A DNA stretch of 64,000 nucleotides from Lumbricus terrestris (Eukaryota > Annelida > Clitellata > Crassiclitellata > Lumbricidae): assembly GCA_949752735.1 (NCBI GenBank), contig OX457037.1:17454795-17518794 (forward strand). Reading direction: 5' to 3'. The notes under the pieces are model-generated. The model saw nothing but the letters and a program-made list of their open reading frames with translations, searched no databases and had not been told where the DNA came from. Below, piece by piece: positions 12,146 to 24,685 of the stretch. The position numbers and the translations under genes were made by a program. Every line of letters starts with the position of its first letter. The stretch's first letter is position 1.

Positions 12146-12394
12146 TTATAGCGGTACTCGTGTAATAGATGCTGTAACTGGAGCAGAAACCATGAAATAT
12201 CCTCCATTCGTGGAATGGATTTGACCTCCAAACCTCTGCAGGGCTGATAGTCCACCTCGTTAAACACAGACCAACATCCGTCCGCGTATCTTGACCGAAG
12301 CTTAAGCCGCATGCAAGTACTAATTCATGTCTACAGTATAGTACGTTCTATTATAATAGGAGTCCGTCTATCTGCACTTGTGTATAACTGTGCG

Positions 12395-12500
12395 TCTATC
12401 TGCGCTTGTGTGTAGCAGTGTCTCTGTGTCCTTGTGTGCGTGTGCGTGCTGCGTGTGTGTGTGTGTGTGTGTTTGTGTGTGTGTATGTGCCTGTTCGTCG
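12395..12500. repeat. GT dinucleotide microsatellite
   Basis: (GT)n with CGTG interruptions. Confidence 0.9.
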
Positions 12501-12599
12501 CGTGTATGTCGCTGTAATATTCTTGTCCAATATGTGTCGAGATAGATGTGATGTGACAAATGAATCTCCGCTACTCGCTAATCTTCGTCGTCCTCGTCC

Positions 12600-13165
12600 T
12601 TCGTTTCCTGCTCTCCCATTCCCACCACTTCCTCCTCCTTTCGTCCGCTCCTTCTTCCTCGAGTCTTTCTTCTTCAATTATTCCTTCATCTGCCTCTTCC
12701 TTCTTCTCCTTCAATCCATCGGTGGTAACTTCTTTCTATGCGTCTTCGTCCTTCTTGCTCCTTCTCTCATAACTCCACCAATACGTACCAGCTTTCCTAC
12801 CGCCTGCCTCCTTGTTTCCCTCTATCTCTCTCCGCCTGCCTTCCTGCTTGCCTGCCTACCTCCCTACTTCCCTCCATCTCTCTTTACCTTCCTTCCTCCC
12901 TGCTTCCTTCAATCTCTCTCTGCCTCCCTGCCTACCAACCTCCCTGCTTGCTTCTCTTTCCTCTCTACTTGCATCCCTATTTGCCTATCTACCTCCCTAC
13001 TTCCCTCCTTTACCTTTCTGCCTCCCTGCTTCTCTTTATCTCCCCATCTGCCTCCCTCCTTCCCTCCATCTCTCTTTGCATGTCTCCCCTTGCTTCCCTC
13101 CATCTCTCACCCTCTCTGCCTCCCTGCTCTCCTATACATCTCTCTTTCTTCCTCCCTCCCTGCCT
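12600..13165. repeat. Pyrimidine minisatellite, CTGCCTCCCT/CCATCTCTC type
   Basis: More than 500 bp of plus-strand pyrimidines organised as diverged units around CTGCCTCCCTGCTTCCCTCC followed by ATCTCTCTTT. It abuts the 3' end of the minus-strand membrane-protein exon, so it may lie in that gene's 3' UTR. Confidence 0.8.
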
Positions 13166-13168
13166 CCC

Positions 13169-13764
13169 TCAGCGATAGATGTATCGTACAGCCGACGCAA
13201 AGGCCAGCGTCAGCAGCAGCACCCCGAAGATGATCCCCAAGACGGACAGCACCTTTCCATAGCACAGATCGTCCGTCTCCAGATCCAGCGACTCTCCCCT
13301 CTCCCTTGCCACCGGCGTCCCCGCCACCGACCCCGATGCACCCGACGCAGACGGGGAACTGTCGGAGTCGTGGCCGCTCCCTGCTCCGTTGCTGCTGTCC
13401 TGCGAACCGGACCTGCCGAACTGAAGCCGGTCATGCCTCACCCTCGACGAGCAGCCGCCGAGGCCGACCCCTCGACCGCCGAAGAGGCCTTCATCTATGG
13501 ACCCTCCTCCGCCTCCCTCGGTGATGGCGGCCGAGGCCCGGCGGTTGACGGCGTTCGACAGGAGGTTTGACCGAGGAGACCCTCCGACGCCCGGGCTGTA
13601 GTCGAGGGAGTTGACGGCTGAGCTGGCGCGTCGACGCTGCTGTTGGTGGAAGTCGTGACTGCGTCTGATTACACCGATCCGCATCTTGCTATTTTGGTGT
13701 GTATAGACGACCGCAGTGTTAGTATGGTACTGGCCTTCGTATACGATCGGTAGAGTCTGGTACG
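13169..13764 (-). CDS. Probable 3' coding exon of a small single-pass membrane protein
   Basis: From a TGA stop at 13169 the minus strand is open back to about 13764. An internal ATG sits at 13684, giving 171 residues, and the frame continues protein-like upstream of it for about 25 more codons before a TAA, so 13684 may not be the true start. The segment is strikingly G+C-rich against a flank of about 40% GC, which supports coding function. Features: a basic, Ser/Arg-rich N-terminal part, a Gly/Ser/Asp-rich low-complexity middle, an acidic LDLETDDL stretch, then a hydrophobic helix (VLSVLGIIFGVLLLTLAFAS) and the short basic end VRYIYR. That is the shape of a tail-anchored or type II membrane protein. 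I do not recognise the family. Upstream exons, if any, were not located. Confidence 0.5.
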
Positions 13765-15102
13765 CTTGAAACGGTTATTTGGTACGATTCTTACGCTTAG
13801 TATCCTCTTGGAACTGCTGGTATAATCGATTGGAACGATTATAATCCACTTGACGCGGTCTGTGGTAATCTGAACCAGATCGATAAATAGTACAGTTAGC
13901 ACACTCAAAATCCACGTAGCAGTTGCAGTGGTACTTCCAGCATGACTGAAGTTATAGAATAATTCCTAAATATCTGTTTGGCACTGTCTGTGATCCTTTT
14001 GTATACCTGATGGTAGATGCGCGGCCCTTCTGGTATGCTCGATGGTATAGACTACGTTTCTTACATCAATAATCCGCTTGTTTAATTTTCCGCATCGAAC
14101 AAGTACCAAGGTACATTTGTTACATTACTGCTACCAATTTAATTTCGGTTGGCTAAGTTGTATTAATAAGTCTAATATCCGCTCGATGTTTTTTGACGCA
14201 ACGTTCGTATCTCTCTAGGTGGAGTTAACTGACCTGGTAATTAATCCTACAGTTTATGTTTTGGTGATGCCTGTGCTTTGATGCTTATGATAATTATAAG
14301 CTTATCTTGCCGACTTCAAAACAGTGACTGGACTTTTGATGGGCAGATAACGGTGCTCTCTGACTGTCAGTGCTTGACGTGGTTGGTTGCGTGGAACAAC
14401 TGTTCATCGCGAATGATTAGAGAGAGGTAGAGAGGTGGATAAATCGAAAGGATTCGTCCAATACGTGAATCACGTGCAGTCTGATGCCTCAGGTCGGAAT
14501 TAATGTTCATCCAGCTGAAAGAATTCGATTAACGTCGTTCTTTCGCTTGACGATTCCACTGAAAGGACATTCGATGAAAGATCGTTCTGTCGGGAGAAGC
14601 AATGAAACGTTTTTGAATCTCTACTTCGTTTACAGATGTCGACCGGGGAGATAATTCCAATAATTATAATTAATCATGCGATTGCCTTGGCCGAAAAGAT
14701 TTCCACAGCAGCAAGAATGAACTCTCAGACAGTCACTGAATTAAGCAGAAATAACTAACATACGGTTTCTGATTGCGTTTTTGCTCCGTAATTCACTAAA
14801 ACAGGAACACTCCACTAGGAACGTAGCCTATGCCTTACAATTTGTTACTTAGCTCCTGGTGTTCAATAGTGTATCACTTTATGTAGGTGTGATAGCCTAC
14901 TCTGCAACTTAAGAATCGATTTTACAGTGTAGCTTCCGACAGTGAGATTAGTCTTTTAAAGTACGACGTAGATATCCATTCCTCCATTTATGCACGCTGC
15001 TGTCAATTGATATCTCATCGACCTGTTGAATAAATCACCAACATAATCAGTAAAACTATACCATGTGTAATCAACTCCAAAGCACAATATATTTAGTTAA
15101 CA
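13765..15102. other. Intergenic or intronic, no exon recognised
   Basis: AT-rich, no protein-like frame. If the gene at 13169-13764 has upstream exons they may lie here, but none could be supported. Confidence 0.4.
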
Positions 15103-15105
15103 GTG

Positions 15106-15179
<74 letters not shown>

Positions 15180-15208
15180 GGTGGTGGTGGTGGTGGTGGT
15201 GATGATGA

Positions 15209-15286
<78 letters not shown>

Positions 15287-15294
15287 TAGTAGTG

Positions 15295-15382
<88 letters not shown>

Positions 15383-15420
15383 GAGTAGTAGTAGTAGCTA
15401 TTGTTGTTGTTGTTGCTGTC
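15103..15420. repeat. Compound GTA/GTG trinucleotide microsatellite
   Basis: About 300 bp of uninterrupted triplet phase. (GTA)n runs are broken by a (GTG)n block at about 15170-15198, then GATGAT, then more GTA and a GTT end. All three plus frames and the minus frames are open only because of the repeat (poly-Ser, poly-Val, poly-Tyr). Confidence 0.95.
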
Positions 15421-17763
15421 GTTGTCTCTGTTGAAGCAGTAGTAGCAGCACTTGTTTTGCAATTCTTATTCGAAGACTACGATAATAAACTACTTTGTCC
15501 TCGAAATGGCACATTTGATTCGCCCAATATAGCACAATGCTATAGACTAGGTCTATAATTACATTCAATGAATCCTTCGCCGGTTTCTGGATCTTTTCTA
15601 TGCACTGAACGATAAACGAAGTGTGAAGGGTTGATCTGTTGGCTCGACGTGTCATTCAAAGACCTTTGTCAGTACCGCGGTACTTGCCTTTCTATTTCAT
15701 TTCCTTGCGATAGCCTAGGTCAGAGAATTGTATGGAAAGCGGGATCCTTAAATGTTCTGGTCACCGGCTGAACAGAGAGCCTACATTAACCCTTCCTTGC
15801 AACGACGCCCACCCGCTTTAGTCCACTGTTCACTAAAGATGTTTATTTCGTTCAGTCTCGCACGCGCCTCGTCCTTGCTAAACCATCGATCGATAGCTGG
15901 AGACCGACTTCAAGTCGACTCCAGGAAATTTCCTTATCTTCTCCATCCTCAGTTTTTCCACCGTTTCTGCTCACCCTCTCTTTAACATCATCTTGATTAT
16001 TTTCATTCTCTTTTTGTGTCTATGCACTTATTGTGTATGGAACGTCCACTTTAATAAGGTGCATGGTAGGAGCCCTGCATAGCAGTATTGAAGAGGACTT
16101 ACAGAGAGATAATTTCTCAGACCGTCAGCCATGCGTTTATTACGCGTCAATGTTACATACTTCATCATTCAAGGACGTCCACATTTACATCTTCTGACTC
16201 TTTTGTTCTTGTTCCTCAGACTCTTTCTTCCCCAAATCCTTCATCGTCCTTCCTCAATTCTTTCTCATTAATTTTCGTTCGCTTCATCCTCGTATTAATC
16301 TCTTCCCTTCTCACTCCCTGTATAATGTATATACTTATTCCTAATGATAATGTTCATTATCTTCACCATTTTCCCGTCTTCCCTTATCAGCTAACTTTCA
16401 CCTTCCTCCTTTCGCTTCTCTTCTCCTCCCCCTCTTACTAAGTGGACTTCCTGACGAATTTTAGCAAGACATCCCTGTCTATGGGCGCCGTTTTCTGTTC
16501 GTTTGTCTGTCTGTCTGTCTGTCTGTCTCTGTATTTCTGGCTGGCATTTCCATGAGTGTTGGGGATGCACTTGGGCAACTGAAGAACCAATTCGAGACCT
16601 CTTCAACCGCTGCATAAGTTAGGCGTAATTTATCAGCCGCAGTCGTCATTTTGACAGAGTATGATGAACACAAGATCCGCCCGCAGTACATTATTCGCAG
16701 ACATCTGTCACTGTGTGCCAATCGCATCAGGCGTAGACAGGGCCTGCCGTGCTATTTATTATGACCTCTAATGTAATCTAGTAATGCAAGATTATTGACC
16801 TGGCTTTAACATAGACCAATCATGCAGTAACCAGTTACGGTTAAATTAAGTGAAATCAAAATAGGCCTATATTAAAATATATAACATTATAGACAATATT
16901 TTTTTTATTGAACTTTTGTTAAAACACAAATGCTCGCAATCAAGAAAATAGAACAGAGAACACAGGAGGCAACAGGGAAGCAAATCCCCAAAAGGTCCTA
17001 ATTTACAGTAAAATTGAGTCACCCTTTCCTGACATATACCAGTAGAGCGGTATGACTAAAATCAAGACATCTGTGGCCTAATTGGCCTGTCTCGGGTTAG
17101 GTCGGAAACGGTTCGATTTGGTCAGAGACAATCCCAGTTTCTCGAAGTCATCAGCATCATCAGCATCATCACTCGCGTAACTCTCTTCTCCTCCACCTTC
17201 TCCGTTTTCTCCTTCTCCTCTTCTCTGCAGTGTGTGTCTCAAATGAGTCTGCCTGGCATTTATACTGGGCTGTCCTCGGGCAGTATCTATCTATCTCTCG
17301 CTGCCACGTCGCACAACGGTCTAGTGGTATAATTCTGCTCAAGCATCACGAGAAGACGAATGATGCCAGTGATTACAAGTGAAAAGGAGGAGGGGGCTTT
17401 CGTCTCACCTCACACGAACCGTAATTGGCGCGAAGCAAACTCCTCACAAATCACCGGAGGGTATTCTTTCGAAGATGGAAATATACTATCGCATGCTGCA
17501 TCTTTGTCTCGAGAAGCAAGCTTGATGCATTTGGACACTTTGATATTATAATCTGAAAGTGAAGTCATGATGAGCTTTTCAGGTCAGTTTGTTTAATGCA
17601 AAGTAAAGCGAGGTATTTTCCTCGGAAGTAGGCCTACCGAATGCCATTATAGACCTAAGTGTTTGTTAAACTGCATTTACAGGCTGAGCAATTCAGGTGT
17701 AAAGCAGGACAAGACGAGGTAAGGTAGAAGATATTATAGCGAAGGCAGAGTGGCCTACCGACA
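15421..17763. other. Intergenic, no gene seen; TCTG run at 16500-16530
   Basis: Contains short CT-rich stretches, a TCTG run (16500-16530) and a tRNA-like A-box word without a B-box near 17320. A protein-like minus frame near 16560-16650 is too short to call. Confidence 0.4.
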
Positions 17764-18048
17764 TAGGCGTACGAGGCGGGGATCCAGAGGGGGCAAATGC
17801 CCCCAAATTTCGGGCAAATGTGTTTTTCGGGCAAAAGAGGCATGGACGGGAAAAACATTTGAATTTTTTTCGGGCAAAACAGGTACGGGAGGATTTTTTC
17901 GGGTGCGCAGGGGTAAAAAAAGGTCGTCAGATTTTTCGGACGGGAAAATCCTACGAATTTTGGGCGGATGACTAAAAAAAGGTCGCCACATTTTTCGGAC
18001 AACTAAAATTTGTTTCCCCCCCACTGCCGAAATATCCCGTACGCCTAC
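17764..18048. mobile_element. MITE with TAGGCGTACG inverted ends
   Basis: TAGGCGTACG at 17764-17773 is exactly inverted at 18039-18048 (CGTACGCCTA). The interior carries repeated CGGGCAAA words and two copies of an AAAAAAAGGTCG(T/C)CA motif. Similar GACTAAAAAAAGGTCGTC words occur at 38830-38870, near 45400 and near 54850, so this interior is shared among several local elements. Target-site duplication was not clear. Confidence 0.6.
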
Positions 18049-18361
18049 GGTATGCCTACAGATAAGGATTTTTAAGGATAAGTATCCTACAAATTACAAT
18101 AAAATGATTTAATTTTATTTGAGGACTATGAGTATTATACAGTCAGACGTCACGTGTTAAGCAGTAGATGGTGTATTTGTTTTCTGTGTCTTTTTGGATG
18201 TTGTCCTTCAATACTAAAATCGGTATTTTATGGCATTATGCGACATCGGTAATGAATGGGACTAACATCAGCTCATAAGGCTGGCTGAATTGCAGAATCC
18301 GATAGCTTTGTGTTGTTTATCGACTGCTATTTAAGCCCGGTATCGCTGGATATTCTAACCC

Positions 18362-19812
18362 CAGGGCCGTTTTAAGGAGTTTTGGGGCCCTAGGCACAAA
18401 CCCTAATCCTAAACATATCCACGAGTCTAATCTACTCTAGCCAAATCAAGGTTTCTGGGGACGGAGAACAAGTATTTACACACACATTTTTGTCGGTCGA
18501 TTGCTCGAGACGTGTAGCGCCGAGACGGGAGGGCTATGGGAAAGGAATGTCCGAATGTGTCCCTCCATGAAGTCAGAAATTGTTGAATTTTCACATTGCA
18601 TTTTAAGCTGCCATCTTTACAAAATTGCTCAACATTCGCAGTGCTGACATGCCTAGTCTAAGACTTCTATGATTGTTCTTGCAATTATAATAATTCCTTA
18701 TTCAGTTTCCACATTGTAATGATAGGCCACATGCAGCATTGTAAGCTGGGATCTAAGCAAAATTACAGATTATTATTTCAGTGCTGATTACAAGAGTGGT
18801 TGAAAGTTTCAATAAAATTAATATAATTATTATTACAATCATAATTTCTTGACGTATCAAATTCAGCAACTCAGTTCTGCTGCTTCTGGACCATTAGGCC
18901 AACAGCATAATAGGCCTAGTAGCCTAACGAATAACTGCAGACAGATCTAGGCTATAATTATATAAGACCTACTTTCTTGCATTGGAATTGACTTATTCCC
19001 GCGCGTTGCTAAAAAGGCTTGTATTGTTGACCATGGAGGATAGGCCTACAGTTCTCGGAATTGCCACAAATGTTACACAAACCAAGGAAGAACCGCCAAA
19101 ATCTGGAAGTCATGTAGTAGGCCTAATGATGCTGTTTTACTTAGTGTTCAAGTAACAAAACCTTTTTAAATTTCGACAGTTTTAAATTTGAAAGGTAGCA
19201 CTAAAATTCTAAAAAGTCGAAAATTGGTTTTACAAAAATAGTACTTGTACAAATATTAACAGTAAATTATACTCATTGTAAGATGATTGTATCATATTAT
19301 TACATTAATAGATTTTATCGTCATAATATCATACAATAGTAAATAATATCACGGTATATTACTAGAGTTCGTGTATTATACAATAATGTAAGCAGCAATT
19401 CAAACTTATAATTTGGTCAAATGTTTTGGGTAGTCATTTCTGGGTGAAGTTCCTTCCACACTTGGGAGATGCTTAGATTAAACACTGAACGTAACCCGAT
19501 TCCCGTCTCAAACTCTCAGTCTCAGATATAGAGTGCCGGTACTCTATTCATGCCTTCTATGGGCATGTGTGTCATTTTGTTACGTTTATTAATATTGATA
19601 GAAGAACCTAGGCCTATACACAGCTAGAGCACATCAATCTTTGTATTACAAGTGTACTGTGTAAAATAAATTTAAGCTTAGCACACGTTAAAGTTCGTAT
19701 AACATGTTGCTAATTTGTTATGCAATGTAGCATTTTGGGTCGCCGCGGGGCCCCCCTGTTGCGCGGGGCCCTAGGCCCGGGCCTCGCGGGCCTGTGCCTT
19801 AAAACGGCTCTG
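18362..19812. mobile_element. hAT-like non-autonomous transposon, 1451 bp
   Basis: Left end CAGGGCCGTTTTAAGG and right end (reverse complement CAGAGCCGTTTTAAGG) match at 15 of 16 positions. A perfect 8-bp target duplication, TCTAACCC, flanks it (18354-18361 and 19813-19820). Both subterminal regions carry GGGGCCCTAGGC-type words. The interior has no transposase frame. It is hAT superfamily by TSD length and end type. Confidence 0.85.
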
Positions 19813-19820
19813 TCTAACCC

Positions 19821-21329
19821 TCCCCTAAAGCTATCCGGCAGATGAATTAATCTATCCCTCTGGATGGAATATACCGGGTATAGAGTAATCTTACCCAGCG
19901 GTGGATAAATCATTATATATCCCCAGTGAAAATGCATACATTTAGGCCTATGCTGTAATCAAGATTTTTAAGTTGCTACAATTGTTTGCAGTGTCCTAAG
20001 CAATGTTCAAAACAAAGCAACTCGAATTTAGTTGGACACTGTAAACGTATTATGAGTAGGCCTATTCTAAGTATTTTTTAAGTAAAGCAAGCAAAGTTAG
20101 TTACCGTAGTAGGAATAAACACAGCTGTTAGTTCAAAACAAAGCAAATGAAGGTTAATTTGCAAAAATAAACACACGCGAAATGGCTTTTTCAACTTCTC
20201 TTCATCTGGGTGATACGTTTATTACGGGGATACTCTATTTTGCGACACCGGTGCTTGGTCCTAACGCAGCTATCAATCAATGAACTTCAACGAGACGATT
20301 GCTAAGACGCACTGTAATTGTGATTGAGCGCTTTAAATTGAAAAAGCATAGTTTTTATGCAGCAAGCACACAAATCGAATGAATCGGTCGAAGCAAGCAT
20401 CTGCTTTAACATCTGCGTCTTCTGATGAAGCTGCTGCTTACTTTCGCTTCCTGAATGGATTGACGAGAGCTAGCGACTGCTTCCTTGATTACCTCTTCTT
20501 TGAAAGCCATTACTGACTCGTCAGCGCTTGGAAAGATAGCTGGATCTAAGCAAAAGCACACGTCCTTTTGACTCCAACTTGTCAAGACGACATGTTTATA
20601 CTTTATAGTATACTTCCTACTATTCTGTCCAACTGGAAAACCTTTTAAATCCATCCAGCGTCTCTTTTTCATCAACTGTTTCCTACGATGATGCTATTAC
20701 CTGTTTATTCCAGTTATTTATGAGGCTCCTTTCCAAAATACCGGTTCATCCTTTCCTTCTCGCGACGCCATGGAAAGAAGAATCGTTTTAGAATCAAGCC
20801 TTATTGGCTGCTTCTACAAACAAGCTTTCTGCCTTTTCTTCTGCTCTTTCTTCACCGCTCGAATCGTTTGACGAAAGCACCTGCCTTATTGGCTGCATCG
20901 TCTTCGTATGCAGGGCTTCAGTTTCTTTCTGCAGACCACTCGACTGCCGACATGACTGTAGGATCGATAGCGTTAATAGATGCAAGCACCTGTCTCCCTC
21001 TCTCTCTGTCCTCCCTTCCGTCCGCAGGAAGCGTCTGCTTTCTTAAGCCCTCGGAAAAATCAGCCGAGGCTCAATTATGTGGGCACCTGTCTTATTGGCT
21101 CCATCTTCGTCACCGGATTCGCCGCGAGTAGAAAAAGCGCCTCAGATTATAGTTCTCTTGTGTCAGACTCGTCTTCTGTGGGAAAGAGGAGGATGGGTAC
21201 GTGCATGGATGAGCGCGATTATTGTCTATTATTAGAGTTAGGAACCGGTGAAGAGATGGAAAAAATGACAGATTGATTTGTCGACCATACATGCGCTTGA
21301 GTAATTGTCTTGAACATGACGACATATTA
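19821..21329. other. Intergenic, no gene seen
   Basis: A TTATTGGCTxCATC word recurs at about 20804, 20887 and 21093, but no regular unit can be defined. No supported gene. Confidence 0.4.
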
Positions 21330-21393
21330 ATAATCATAATATTAATAATAATAATAATAATAATAATTATAATAAATAAAAATAAAAAATAAA

Positions 21394-21431
<38 letters not shown>

Positions 21432-21458
21432 TAATAATAACAATAATAATAATAGCAC

Positions 21459-21505
<47 letters not shown>

Positions 21506-21540
21506 TAAAAATAAAAAATAAAAATAATAATAATAATATA
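21330..21540. repeat. AAT trinucleotide microsatellite
   Basis: (AAT)n with flanking AAATAAAAATAAAAAAT blocks at both ends (about 21373 and 21500), giving a near-symmetric layout. Poly-Leu/poly-Ile frames are artefacts. Confidence 0.9.
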
Positions 21541-22054
21541 GGTATTGCCCCTCGTCCCATCGACCAGATATGATATTAGCCTTATACTACAAGAGGCTTT
21601 TTTTGAAGGCATCATTTCATTCGTTCGTTCGCTCCTTCAGTCGCTCGTTCATTCATTGATGCTTAATTGTTCATTCGTTTTTCGTTCTTTCGTTGGTTCA
21701 TTCGATTGTTCTTTCTCACGTTCGTTCCTTGATTCGCTCATTCAAGCTTGCATACTTTTCCACCGCGCCTACATGAGCACTGCAGTGACATATTAACAGC
21801 GAGTGATAATGTTCATGGTACAGAGACACAATCATAGTCTATATTTTCAGCTTTCCATAATTACCGGAGATTATACGAATTGTCTGATTTTTGTATAAAG
21901 TAAATATCAATAGTTTTTCAGTAAATGGCTTCAGAAATCGATTGGTCGTAAGATGAAATATTTACTGAACGGATAAAGAGGTAAGACGAGAAGAAATACG
22001 GCAGCAACAACACTGAGTGCGGTGCTGTTTTATAAAGCACGCAATGACATAAAC

Positions 22055-22135
22055 TAAAGAAACAGACATACAGACATACATACATACAGACAGACATACA
22101 AAGAGACATAGAGACATACGGACAGACATGCACAT
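22055..22135. repeat. ACAT/ACAG microsatellite
   Basis: CATACAGACA-type array. A second TCTG array lies at 22300-22335. Confidence 0.8.
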
Positions 22136-22300
22136 GGAAACAGACAAACATTGACACAGACAGAATGGCAGAATGGCAGATTGGCTAACACAGAAAATGA
22201 CAAAAAGAAGTAGAAAGGAGACTTAAATAATTGATCAACATATTTTTCTCTGTTCCAACCTCGGTCCATTATTTTAGTATGTTACTTCATTTCTCTGTGT

Positions 22301-22335
<35 letters not shown>

Positions 22336-22640
22336 TTGTCCTTCTGTATGTCCAAGCGATTATGTTCGCTAATGTTTAATCGTCTTTTCTGTAGTCTATG
22401 TCCTTTTGTATACCCGAATGTATTGTATGTATGCATGCACACAATGATATTATGCGCAATTGTGCATATTTATGTATAATTGTATATGTAATATTATTAT
22501 ATACATGTGCATATATAAAAGTGCGAATGTGAATGCATACTATAATAGGGCCTATGTCAGAGCTACCAAACCTGTTTTGGTATGGAACCATTTTGAGCTG
22601 ATCAGTTTTTAATGCCGATATATATATATATATGTATATT

Positions 22641-22944
22641 CAGGGTGGACCATAAAAAGACCTCCCTACGGTTTTGCCAATATCATGGTCAGAAGTAAAA
22701 ATTTCGAAATGAAAATTTACAAGCTTAATATACACATAATGGCCAGATTTCATCAACAATATTTCAGGTAGAACAAAAGTTATATCACTTTTAGTGGGAT
22801 CACCCACTGTTTTTGACAATTTTGATGCAATCTGACCATCACGTGTAAGTGTGAATTGTCTTTACGCCTGTAACATTTCATTTCGAAATTCTTGCTTCTG
22901 GCCTAGATACTGGCAAAACAGTAGAGGTCTAATGGTCCATACTG
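22641..22944. mobile_element. Mariner-like MITE, about 304 bp
   Basis: The left end CAGGGTGGACCAT and the right end (reverse complement CAGTATGGACCAT) begin imperfect inverted repeats. These continue through shared GTTTTGCCA and AAATTTCGAAATG words for about 75 bp on each side. CAGGGTGG(T/A)CCATAAA-type ends are common in Tc1/mariner-related elements. A TA follows the right end; on the left the expected TA reads TT. No transposase. Confidence 0.6.
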
Positions 22945-23211
22945 TATGTTTGCATGTACATATTATTCATTCATTCATTTTATGCAATAATATTAAGTGT
23001 TTATATATATATAATATTATGTAATCATGGGTTTACCTAGAAAGTAGTTTTAGAGGCTTCTATGTCGAGAGTTACCATTACCATTACACAGCTATGGAAA
23101 GTTAGGAGTTTCTCGTCAATAGTTTATTTTTTGGTAAAGTGGCTAAAAACTCGGAGTCCTAAATACGACCATGCAAGTAGGTACGTGCATGTCTAAGAAG
23201 GTTGGTTACAG

Positions 23212-23993
23212 CATAGATGTAAAAAACGATGAAAATAAAATAAAAAACGGTAAAAAACGTCGTTTTTTTCAAAATAATAAAAAACGAAAAAAAACGAAAA
23301 AAAACCGAAACGGAACATAATTTGCCTTTGTTACATCTGAAATTTCATTTTCAGCTTAAAAACCTTGCTTATACAATTTTATCAAGAAACTGCAAATAAC
23401 ACAACTTTATTATTAGGCCAAAATAATTGGTATAAGTAACATTAATCTACCACAGTTATTTTTTTCTTATAACTTCGCTTTAATAAGAAATTCGGACAAA
23501 TTAAAGGTATCGAAATCTTTTCAAATTTAAATTGTAGACATAAGTCCACATTATAAGTTTATGCTGATCGACATAACACAGTTAAAATCTAACCAGAAGC
23601 AAAACCACAGATGTTTACTAAATTATATATTGCACATTTGTGATTAAAATTGTTACTTATAAATATTAATTATAGGCCCAAGAATTTCATATCAAAATAA
23701 CTCTTACAAGTTTCATTTCTTGTAGGGATCTACTATATGTATTTCTCAAAATAATGACTTAAACAATTACATAAGGACCTTATAGTTAGCTGCATCCTTG
23801 AGAGTATGGTGAAAACGTATGGAATATCAGAAAAAATTAAATTAAGGAAAATAATATTAGACAGAAAATAATTAAATAAAGTTAAATAAAAATCGAAAAA
23901 AACGATAAAAAACGATGGGAAAAATAAAAAACGAAAAAAACGACGTTTTTTGGGAGAGAATAAAAAACGAAAAAAACGTTTTTTACAACTATG
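23212..23993. mobile_element. hAT-like element with GTAAAAAACG ends, 782 bp
   Basis: CATAGATGTAAAAAACG at 23212-23228 is inverted at 23977-23993 with one mismatch. The flanks are a perfect 8-bp direct repeat, GGTTACAG (23204-23211 and 23994-24001). The subterminal parts are dense in AAAAAACG and its complement, the interior is AT-rich, and no transposase frame is present. Confidence 0.85.
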
Positions 23994-24463
23994 GGTTACA
24001 GGAAGAACAGCTGAGTGGATAGAGGCATCATCAATCAAACTGTCAAGGTGTTTACTTTTCTGACTTTTTAAGCAATAGATGCAATGACAAAAGAACCGTC
24101 AATCTTAAGAGTATCATGATATCCTGGCTCCTCTCGATCATTCCGTGACGTTCATCGCACCGTCATCTCTCCCTAAGGCAGAGTGACACGCTGCGTGACA
24201 GTGCTCAAGTGCTCAAGCCTTTGTAGGTGCATTGATACGTGGATCCGCATGATGGATGCGCTCTTCGTATACAGCACGTGCCGTTAGCTTACCTCAGGCG
24301 ATGCCTGGATTTACGTTTTCACTATGTGACCAGATTGCAATATTTTGGATAATGGGAAACATTTGTAATAGTGTGGCTGACTCACAGTATAAGACATGGA
24401 GAGATAAGGAGAGAGGGTATAAGGTTACAACAGATAGACGGGGCAGAGCAGACTGGATGAGCA

Positions 24464-24638
<175 letters not shown>

Positions 24639-24685
24639 AAGACGGAGCAGACTGACTATACATGTCGAGGAAATAAAAGGCAGAG

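Noticed and set aside
12034..12312. Protein-like minus frame ([14 protein letters not shown]...) next to a CA repeat
   Set aside because: Composition is suggestive, but no domain, start or splice context; possibly a repeat with a CA tail.
12812..13570. 252-codon plus-strand frame crossing the minisatellite and the G+C-rich exon
   Set aside because: Half is repeat and the other half is antisense to the better-supported minus-strand membrane-protein frame.
15103..15558. Poly-Val, poly-Ser and poly-Tyr open frames
   Set aside because: Products of the trinucleotide microsatellite; open in nearly all frames.
17300..17350. tRNA-like GGTCTAGTGGTATAATTCTG
   Set aside because: Resembles an A-box region but has no B-box, anticodon arm or acceptor pairing.
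20800..21130. Three TTATTGGCTxCATC words as a tandem repeat
   Set aside because: Spacing irregular (about 83 and 206 bp) and flanks do not align.
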